Both the position numbers and the translations under genes were made by a program. Source: an uncultured Tissierellia bacterium (GTDB lineage: Bacteria; Bacillota; Clostridia; Tissierellales; Peptoniphilaceae). Taken from it: DNA of 10,111 nt. This document shows positions 5,127-10,111 of this stretch, one piece after another. Location: positions 1-10,111 of the forward strand of contig CAMYOR010000022.1 in the NCBI GenBank assembly GCA_947278105.1, given 5' to 3'. Numbering within the stretch: the stretch's first letter is position 1; every line of letters starts with the position of its first letter. A model generated the notes under the pieces. That model ran no database searches. It was given only the letters and a program-made list of their open reading frames with translations, and was not told where the DNA came from.

Positions 5127-6779
5127 ATGAGATCTATTGATTTAGAAACGATCCTTTTGAACAGCTCTCTTCACGATATCGTCTTTTGGATTGGAGCAGG
5201 GGTCGATGCTGACCCCCCAACGGGGCTTCCCGTGGGAAATCGACTTATCCGTCATTTGATAAAAATTTACTTTCTCACTAACCCTGAGCGTCCATCGAAT
5301 TCGGAAACTGACTACTGGGAAAATCAGTTTTCTAAGCACAGCAAAAGAATTGATCAGTTCCTTTCGCTTTTTTATGATGAGCTTCCCATCCTAAAGGGTC
5401 GCAAAGGGAATATTGAAAGCATGGATCATTTCCTAAGGCTTGAGACGGTTATTGAAATTCTTTCCACTTATAAAACGCATTACCAGGGCTATCTTCTTAA
5501 TAAAGAGGCTGGGAAGCTTTACTATATTCATGGTCAAGCAAAGTGTTTTGAGAGTTTGGGTTTTTCACTCAAAAGCGTCTTTGAGCCCTTTCCTCCTGCT
5601 TTTTCTCAGGACATTGAAGACAAGTACAAAAAAAGGAGCCTTTTTTTCTTTCTCGGTTATGGCGCAGGGGACGATTTCGATGTCAATCTTTTTTTTAAAA
5701 AACTATCTCACACCTATCCTAGGGCCGGATCCATGGGAGTTTTTTTACTTCATGGAAAGATTAAAAAAGATGGAAGCCTAAAAAAAGGCAAGCTTTCTCT
5801 TAAACAGAGCTTCCTTCTTCGGTATTTTCATGGAGGCTGTGATCATTTTTCCATGGACATTGGGGATTTTTTCCAGAAATATTTTTCTTCATTTCTCTTT
5901 TCTGATTCGTATGAAGGGAGTGAACAATATGGTTTGGCTGACAATATATTAAAGGAAATGGAAGATAAAAAGGGCGAAAGTACAGATTCCTATCTGAGCA
6001 GTTTTTATCTGCCTTTTGATCAGCTAACCCTTGAACAAAAGAAATGTAAATATTATTTAACGGGCCTTTTATATTATATTTTTCATATTCAGCCGCCTCA
6101 AGACTTTTTTAAAGCGTATTTGCATTATGTTGGCCGAAAAGAAAAAGATGGTCTCACTTTTATGAGTCCTCGAATAAATTTTTTTAGTTGTCTGCGCGGA
6201 ACAGGAAAATTAGCTGCCGTGCGGTTTTCCATCCGTTTTCATTTGGGCTTGGTCGACTCGAATGAAAAAGTTTTTGACAAATTGATGAAAATAGACGAAT
6301 CCTCTGACCCCTGGCAGGCAATTGAGCCCTTTAATCACAGGATCAAGTATTATTTTAACCTCTCTTGCTTCTGGTTGGGGAAAAAGACAAAGGAGGATAT
6401 TCAGCGGTTCCAATCCGGTCTTCCCCATACTTCCTGCTACCAAGATCATGCCGGAATTATTGAGCCGAGGCAGGTCTATGTCCTTTATCTATGCCAGGCG
6501 CGGATTGCTGCTATTCTTGGAGGCTCTTATGATAGTATTTTCAATCCCCTTGAGCAAGCCTTAAATGGCTATATCAGTTCGAAAGAAACGGAAGGCATTT
6601 TAAACTCCCTTTGGTGTATGATTGAAATCCTCAACAAATTACATTATAAATTTCCTCACTTGATTCCGAGAAAAAGTCTACATACTTTAACAAAATCGTT
6701 TATTGAACTAGAAAGAGAAATTGGCAATCCTGGCAAAGCGGCAGCGCATTCGTTGCTTCGTCATCTGTATTTGATTTAA
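5127..6779 (+). CDS. SIR2-like domain protein with long helical C-terminal region
   Basis: About 550 residues from ATG 5127, chosen because AAAGGA lies seven bases before it; an in-frame GTG at 5109 would add six residues. Residues about 15-190 resemble the SIR2-like NAD-binding fold of bacterial NADase effectors: IVFWIGAGVDADPPTGLPVG (18-37, the GAG...GLP nucleotide motif, with Asp27 where Ser or Ala is common), YIHGQ (134-138, His-Gly motif) and LFFFLGYGAGDDFDVNLFF (172-190, the GYxxxD motif). Between DHFLRLE and YIHG there are only about 27 residues, and the usual TTNxD segment with its catalytic Asn is not visible. Residues about 200-550 are mostly helical, possibly TPR-like, with no recognised motif. 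SIR2-plus-helical proteins are known anti-phage NAD-depleting effectors; that role here is inferred. The gene is rich in T and A runs, unlike the flanking flavoprotein and RNase H genes, which suggests transfer. Confidence 0.75.
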   Translation: MRSIDLETILLNSSLHDIVFWIGAGVDADPPTGLPVGNRLIRHLIKIYFLTNPERPSNSETDYWENQFSKHSKRIDQFLSLFYDELPILKGRKGNIESMDHFLRLETVIEILSTYKTHYQGYLLNKEAGKLYYIHGQAKCFESLGFSLKSVFEPFPPAFSQDIEDKYKKRSLFFFLGYGAGDDFDVNLFFKKLSHTYPRAGSMGVFLLHGKIKKDGSLKKGKLSLKQSFLLRYFHGGCDHFSMDIGDFFQKYFSSFLFSDSYEGSEQYGLADNILKEMEDKKGESTDSYLSSFYLPFDQLTLEQKKCKYYLTGLLYYIFHIQPPQDFFKAYLHYVGRKEKDGLTFMSPRINFFSCLRGTGKLAAVRFSIRFHLGLVDSNEKVFDKLMKIDESSDPWQAIEPFNHRIKYYFNLSCFWLGKKTKEDIQRFQSGLPHTSCYQDHAGIIEPRQVYVLYLCQARIAAILGGSYDSIFNPLEQALNGYISSKETEGILNSLWCMIEILNKLHYKFPHLIPRKSLHTLTKSFIELEREIGNPGKAAAHSLLRHLYLI

Positions 6780-6785
6780 TGGAGC

Positions 6786-6808
6786 TCACTGAAAGCACTG
6801 CTTTGTGA
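6786..6808 (+). terminator. Weak hairpin after the SIR2-like gene
   Basis: TCAC (6786-6789) and AAAGC (6792-6796) pair with GCTTT (6800-6804) and GTGA (6805-6808), with a two-base bulge and a three-base loop, seven bases past the stop codon. There is no T-run, so termination is uncertain. Confidence 0.3.
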
Positions 6809-6848
6809 ATGATTAATGATTTAAAACGATTGATGCTGAGAGATGATT

Positions 6849-6862
6849 GTTAAATATTTAAC
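6849..6862. repeat. 14-bp perfect palindrome GTTAAATATTTAAC
   Basis: A perfect palindrome 70 bases after the SIR2-like stop. Its right part plus GA (TAAATATTTAACGA, 6851-6864) recurs exactly at 7428-7441 in the linker of the 129-bp repeat array and, with changes, at 7300-7313. It therefore looks like an outlying piece of that array. Confidence 0.6.
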
Positions 6863-6900
6863 GAGATGCGGGGCCTTGGGGAGGGGCCGAAGCGAGGAAA

Positions 6901-6927
6901 ACGCCGCCCACGGGCGGCTCCTTCCGA
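6901..6927. repeat. Partial, diverged copy of the 62-bp repeat
   Basis: Hairpin GCCGCCC/GGGCGGC (6903-6918) followed by TCCTTCCGA. The hairpin plus pyrimidine tail matches the second half of the 62-bp unit in layout and runs straight into the first full unit. A similar element lies at 7565-7590, so the two bracket the whole repeat region. Confidence 0.6.
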
Positions 6928-7173
6928 AACTAGGCTTTGCCGAAGGCAAAGCGCTTTTACCCGCCCGCCGAAGGCGGGCTTCCTTCTGAAACTAGGCTTT
7001 GCCGGAGGCAAAGCGCTTTTACCCGCCCGCCGGAGGCGGGCTTCCTTCTGAAACTAGGCTTTGCCGAAGGCAAAGCGCTTTTACCCGCCCGCCGAAGGCG
7101 GGCTTCCTTCTGAAACTAGGCTTTGCCGAAGGCAAAGCGCTTTTACCCGCCCGCCGAAGGCGGGCTTCCTTTG
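6926..7173. repeat. Four tandem 62-bp units, each with two hairpins
   Basis: Units start at 6926, 6988, 7050 and 7112 (GAAACTAGG...), with an exact 62-base period and almost no divergence. Each holds hairpin 1, GCTTTGCC-GAA-GGCAAAGC, and hairpin 2, GCCCGCC-GAA-GGCGGGC, joined by GCTTTTACCC. In the second unit both loops read GGA instead of GAA. The period is not a multiple of three, so each copy shifts frame and the open frames that run through it are not genes. There are no unique spacers, so this is not CRISPR. It lies between two convergent genes, where structured extragenic repeats are common. Confidence 0.9.
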
Positions 7174-7196
7174 TAAAATTTCTGGAACCCTCCCCC

Positions 7197-7541
7197 ACTC
7201 CAACCTAAATGGCCTTATCGAGGGTTTGGGGTGGAATTGGGTTTCCACCCCAAATGGCACTTTTCAGGGTTTGGGGTGGAATAAAAGGCGATTTTTTGAT
7301 AAATGTTTGACGATGCTCCTCCTTTATTCCACCCCAAATGGCCTTTTCGGGGATTTAGGGTGGAATGGAGGTTCCACCCTAAATGCCACTTTTTGGGGTT
7401 TGGGGTGGAATTGAACAGGATTTTTGATAAATATTTAACGATATTTCGCCTTTCACTCCACCCCAATCAGCCTTTTCGTGGGTTTGGGGTGGAATCAGGG
7501 TTCCATCCTAAATGGCACTTTTGTGGGTTTGGGGTGGAGTT
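7197..7541. repeat. Three 129-bp higher-order units of paired palindromes
   Basis: Six imperfect palindromes of about 40 bases: 7197-7237, 7243-7282, 7326-7366, 7372-7412, 7455-7495 and 7501-7541. Each has a TCCACCCCAAA-like left arm, a TGGCAC/TGGCC...CTTTT loop and a TTTGGGGTGGA right arm. They come in pairs offset by 46 bases, and the pairs repeat every 129 bases. Two AT-rich linkers of about 43 bases share TTTTTGATAAATRTTTRACGA. The first palindrome of a pair usually reads GGCC after the left arm and the second GGCAC or GCCAC, so the two positions are distinct types. Both strands are open, as expected of palindromes without stops, and no ribosome site is seen. Confidence 0.9.
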
Positions 7542-7545
7542 GTGG

Positions 7546-7586
7546 AAAAAAAGCTAAGGAAGGAACGCTGCCACGGGTGGCTCCTT
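7546..7586 (-). terminator. Possible terminator of the Fic gene
   Basis: On the minus strand, AAGGA/TCCTT outer arms (7582-7586 with 7560-7564) and a GCCAC/GTGGC inner stem (7577-7581 with 7570-7574) are followed after seven bases by TTTTTTT (7552-7546). A five-base bulge and the gap before the T-run weaken the case. It lies about 30 bases past the Fic stop codon. Confidence 0.4.
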
Positions 7587-7590
7587 TTGA
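7565..7590. repeat. Second bracketing partial repeat
   Basis: Direct-repeat relative of 6901-6927: ACGC(C/T)GCC(C)ACGGG(C/T)GGCTCCTT followed by a pyrimidine pair and GA. It closes the repeat region on the Fic side and doubles as the stem of the possible Fic terminator. Confidence 0.55.
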
Positions 7591-7617
7591 CCGGGTCCCG
7601 GGGACGTCATGGTCATT

Positions 7618-8640
7618 TTACTCATTTCTCTTTTTGTATTTTTGCTTTGGGCTGTTGGGTTTATCCGGAATGGTGCGTTCAATCAGGTGCTGGTCCAGGG
7701 CAGGATGGAGATAATTGTTGCGGAAAGTTGGCCGATGAGAGAGGCCGAGCTTTGCCATAAGCTCCGTGGCGGAGAGGGTGTCACTGCCAAGGGCAGAAAG
7801 CAGTCGCTGAGTCGGCCCTTGATCTTGGTCGGTGTCTTGGTCGGCTTCTTGGTCGGTGGCTTGGTCGGCGCTGCGGCCAACAACTGTCAGCTCTTTCAGG
7901 CTGTCCCGGATGATTTCAAGCATTAGTTCCACAAATCCTGCGCTGTCTGCCTGCTGGTCCGCGGTTTTAAGCGCTTCATAGTATTCCTTTTGGCGGGAGG
8001 AAATGATCTCTTCGATCGGTAGCCAGAAGAACAATTCTTTCCAGTGGGCGAGCAATAGACTGTGCCACATCCGTCCCATGCGGCCATTGCCATCGGAAAA
8101 GGGGTGAATAAATTCAAATTCATAATGAAAAATGGCGCTTTTGACCAGGGGGTGGAGGGCGGAGGCTTGATACCAAGCGAAGAGATTATGAATATGTTCG
8201 GGGACAATGTCGGCGGGCGGCGCCATATGAATTAGAATTTCGCCGTCAAAAACCCCGACCCCACTGGAGCGAAACCTTCCGTTTTCGGGGACTAGCCCCT
8301 CCATCATGATCTTATGGGCCTTAAGCAGATCGGCGACCGATAGGGGATTTAGGGTAAGCATCTGTTCGTAGGCCGAGTAGGCGTTTTGAACTTCCCTGAT
8401 TTCATTGGGATTGCCAAGAATCCGTTTGCCATCCAAAATGGCCGTAACCTCTTCGAGCGAAAGGGAATTGTGCTCAATGGCAAGGGAGGAATGGATGGTA
8501 CGAATGCGGTTTTCCCGGCGCAAATGGGCGTGAATGCTGGCTCCCTGCAATACTGTAATTCGGCCGACCTGCTCGCCGATCTCCGTAATCAGGATGGTGA
8601 TTTTGTCTGTCATATGAAAGGGGGGAGAATATTGATTCAT
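7618..8640 (-). CDS. Fic family protein with DQ-repeat linker and winged-helix tail
   Basis: A 340-residue Fic-domain protein. The active-site motif HPFSDGNGRMGR (179-190) matches HPFx[D/E]GNGRxxR in full, so adenylyltransferase (AMP transfer from ATP to a protein hydroxyl) or a related activity is expected. Residues 51-61, SSLAIEHNSLS, correspond to the N-terminal inhibitory helix motif SxxxE of class II Fic proteins, with His57 in place of the usual Gly/Asn. ENGRFRSSGVGV (119-130) precedes the substrate-binding flap. After the Fic core, residues 257-274 are a DQ-rich linker, then a winged-helix-like domain (about 276-325) and a basic tail. Such proteins are known as self-regulating or toxin-like modifiers; the target is unknown. 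AAGGAGGT at 8649-8656 fixes the start. It faces the SIR2-like gene across the repeat region. Confidence 0.92.
   Translation of the reverse strand: MNQYSPPFHMTDKITILITEIGEQVGRITVLQGASIHAHLRRENRIRTIHSSLAIEHNSLSLEEVTAILDGKRILGNPNEIREVQNAYSAYEQMLTLNPLSVADLLKAHKIMMEGLVPENGRFRSSGVGVFDGEILIHMAPPADIVPEHIHNLFAWYQASALHPLVKSAIFHYEFEFIHPFSDGNGRMGRMWHSLLLAHWKELFFWLPIEEIISSRQKEYYEALKTADQQADSAGFVELMLEIIRDSLKELTVVGRSADQATDQEADQDTDQDQGPTQRLLSALGSDTLSATELMAKLGLSHRPTFRNNYLHPALDQHLIERTIPDKPNSPKQKYKKRNE
7825..7872 (+). repeat. Four 12-bp direct repeats inside the Fic gene
   Basis: TTGGTCGG followed by four variable bases, at 7825, 7837, 7849 and 7861. On the coding strand they encode the (A/T)DQ repeats of the linker before the winged helix. 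A copy gain or loss keeps the frame and only changes linker length. Confidence 0.85.
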
Positions 8641-8818
8641 CCGAAGTTACCTCCTTGGGACGGAATAGTTTCATACGCTAATTCTAATGAATCACCGTTT
8701 CTTTAATTTCTGGAAATTTGTTCTCAGGTCAGAGACTGGGCGGCTATAGAATTTGAGGGTAATGTCCTTTTCTTACTTATATCTTATGAATAAGACATGT
8801 TAATATTATCTGCTTTAA

Positions 8819-9363
8819 TTATATCCATGGGATGCAATATAAAACGGCTTGGGTTATGACTGTACTGAGAGCCATGGCAGACACATTATTTACTGTTCCA
8901 TGAACATAGTCAGGTTTGAAGTGGCCAAACCACTCTGCAATAGGTGCGCCGATTATACCTCCCAGTATACTTCCAATTAAAATGACTGACATCTTGGGGC
9001 CAAACATCAACACTGCCGCTGGCGCTGAGCAGACTACTGGCACATCCGTAAAATTGGGGTTCCGTCAAATCAGCAAGTACTCTTCTAAGATTCCAGGTGA
9101 TGCTATAATAATCATCTTTATATTGATTGGGGTTATTTGTAGGTAAACAAGGTTTTCCAACCAGGTCCATACATTAGCACCATGGAAGGAGGGACTCCCA
9201 CTATTACGATAAATGTTGGAATCCAGGCATTTCCAAGCCCGAACAAGTGTATATAGCCGAACAAATATTCTGTAAAAAACAAAGAAAGAATTTGGGAGGC
9301 AAAAACCCATGGCCATATGCGGGCACTTCCATAGCAAACCACGATGTAATTCATGAATATCAT
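8819..9363 (-). pseudogene. Remnant of a multi-pass membrane protein gene
   Basis: Hydrophobic segments are spread over two frames. Frame one (9363-9133) gives MNYIVVCYGSARIWPWVF, then LFGLGNAWIPTFIVIVG and VPPSMVLMYGPGWK before a stop. A shift of frame near 9135-9160 continues as ITPINIKMIIIASPGILEEY, is broken by TGA at 9065-9067, and resumes as NPNFTDVPVVCSAPAAVLMF and SVILIGSILGGIIGAPIAEW, ending with a stop at 8819. At least two lesions are present, and the N-terminal part of a normal transporter seems missing. The segments PTFIVIVGVPPSMVLMYGP and PNFTDVPVVCSAPAAVLMFGP resemble each other, an internal repeat typical of transporters. I cannot name the family. AAAAGGGA lies before the first ATG cluster. 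Confidence 0.65.
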
Positions 9364-9497
9364 TCATGATGTCCCTTTTCCTTTCATAGTATTAAAATTT
9401 TGCGATTAAAGTTTCGAGGCTGGGCCTTAAATTTTGTATAAACGCCAATATAGGGAAGGACTATTTATTTCCTACTGTGACGCCTGCCGTCCCCTTT

Positions 9498-10111
9498 TCA
9501 ACAACAAATGCCGCAGGCTTTTTTGGCCAGGCGGTCGGCTTCTTCGTTCCACTTTTCGCCGGTATGGGCCTGGACTTTTTGGAAGCTGAGGGAAAGATCG
9601 TTGGCGATCTTTTGGGCAAAGGCCTGGTATTCCTGGGTTAGGGGGAGGTTGGCCTTCCACTCGCCCAGGGCCCAGTGGCGGATGCCGGCATAGTCATAGA
9701 AAAGGGTAAGGGAATTCGCCCCACGGCCTTGGGCAATTTGCATGGCCATTTTGGCGGCGAGGATCTCTCCGGCGACATTGCGGGAGGCGGCCTCTTCTCC
9801 TTGAGCGGAACCGGAGAATTCTTCCTTGCCGGCGGAGGAGAAGAGGACGACGCCATAGCCATAGGTCTTCGTCTTCTTGTTATAGGAGCCGTCGACATAG
9901 GCGGCGAAGGCGCCGGGGGGGAGATTTGCAAGGTCCGGAGATGTTTTCGGAGCTTGGGGCGGCTCGTCATCCTGCCCCTTTTTCGGTGCTTGGGGCGGGG
10001 TTTTTTGCAAAGCTTGGTTCGAGGCTTTACTCGGGTCGGGATCGTTTCCTTCCTTTATATAGGCAAGGGCGGCGGCCCGGTCGGGGAACTTTTTGAAGGC
10101 GGCGCCTTTAT
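9498..10111 (-). CDS. RNase HI with N-terminal viroplasmin domain, 5' end cut off
   Basis: The frame is open to the right edge, so about 203 C-terminal residues are visible and the start lies outside the window; a TTG at 10008-10010 is internal. The first visible residues, KGAAFKKFPDRAAALAYIKE, are the end of a viroplasmin (Cauli_VI-like) domain that binds RNA/DNA hybrids. A Pro/Gln/Lys/Asp-rich linker follows, then the RNase H fold: Asp in AYVDGSYN, Glu in AGEILAAKMA, Asp in LTLFYDYAG and Asp in WNEEADRLA make up the four-acid catalytic set. It cleaves the RNA strand of RNA/DNA hybrids, in replication and R-loop removal. The C terminus is KACGICC. This looks like a housekeeping gene next to the accessory region. 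No clear terminator follows it. Confidence 0.9.
   Translation of the reverse strand, partial: KGAAFKKFPDRAAALAYIKEGNDPDPSKASNQALQKTPPQAPKKGQDDEPPQAPKTSPDLANLPPGAFAAYVDGSYNKKTKTYGYGVVLFSSAGKEEFSGSAQGEEAASRNVAGEILAAKMAMQIAQGRGANSLTLFYDYAGIRHWALGEWKANLPLTQEYQAFAQKIANDLSLSFQKVQAHTGEKWNEEADRLAKKACGICC

Noticed and set aside
6866..7414. Several overlapping plus-strand open frames through the repeat block, with repeated peptides such as RLCRRQSAFTRPPKAGF.
   Set aside because: The 62-base period is not a multiple of three, so the same peptide appears in successive frames; there is no ribosome site. These are by-products of stop-free hairpin DNA.
6926..7541. A CRISPR array.
   Set aside because: The units are contiguous repeats with no unique spacers, and the linkers of the second block are themselves repeated. 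No cas genes are present.
7215..7557. Open frames on both strands through the palindrome array (HPKWPF..., STPNPEKCHLGW...).
   Set aside because: The palindromes lack stops on either strand and make mirror-image reading frames; no start signals are present.
6780..7617. An insertion sequence or integron cassette array.
   Set aside because: There is no transposase or integrase, no terminal inverted repeats flanked by a target duplication, and the palindromes lack attC features.
8705..8718. Palindrome AATTTC-TG-GAAATT upstream of the Fic gene as an operator for its winged-helix domain.
   Set aside because: It is AT-rich and short, about 65 bases from the start codon, and no clear promoter overlaps it. 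It could arise by chance.
8910..9170. An 86-codon minus-strand frame overlapping the transporter remnant.
   Set aside because: It is the third frame through the remnant, is hydrophilic and irregular, and does not join the hydrophobic segments.

Overview
The window looks like one end of a contig from an anaerobic or facultative Gram-positive (Firmicutes-type) bacterium. The grounds are strong AGGAGG ribosome binding sites, TATAAT promoters, a covalent-flavin lipoprotein, a surface protein with a C-terminal NPGTG-plus-hydrophobic-tail signal, and an RNase HI with an N-terminal viroplasmin domain. I cannot name the species. The first 48 bases are not biological: they are an untrimmed Illumina Nextera (Tn5) adapter with an i5 index.

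Region 1 (49-4790) holds three minus-strand, individually transcribed genes for exported proteins, separated by intrinsic terminators. They are a Tyr/Trp-rich secreted protein of unknown function (174-1049), a lipoprotein with an FMN-binding domain fused to an FAD-dependent fumarate-reductase-like domain (1206-3086), and a surface protein with a sortase-like tail (3278-4660). The last has a strong promoter and a leader with three consecutive inverted repeats.

Region 2 (4794-8640) looks like accessory DNA. A 45-codon minus-strand gene (4794-4931) and a plus-strand SIR2-like gene (5127-6779) diverge from promoters whose -10 boxes overlap. The SIR2-like gene has a long leader with a predicted stem-loop. 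Its protein keeps the N-terminal nucleotide-binding motif, the His-Gly motif and the late GYxxxD motif, but lacks the central Asn-containing segment usual in this family. It ends in a long helical region, the layout of SIR2-type anti-phage effectors. Downstream is about 0.7 kb of structured non-coding repeats: four exact-period 62-bp tandem units, each with two hairpins, then three 129-bp-period units made of paired palindromes. On the far side, facing the SIR2-like gene, is a Fic-family AMP-transferase-like gene with a DQ-repeat linker and a winged-helix tail.

Region 3 (8641-10111) holds a decayed remnant of a multi-pass membrane protein gene (8819-9363) and the 3' part of an RNase HI gene that runs off the right edge. 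The best candidates for something undescribed are the SIR2-like gene with its small divergent partner and leader RNA, and the compound hairpin array between the SIR2-like and Fic genes.
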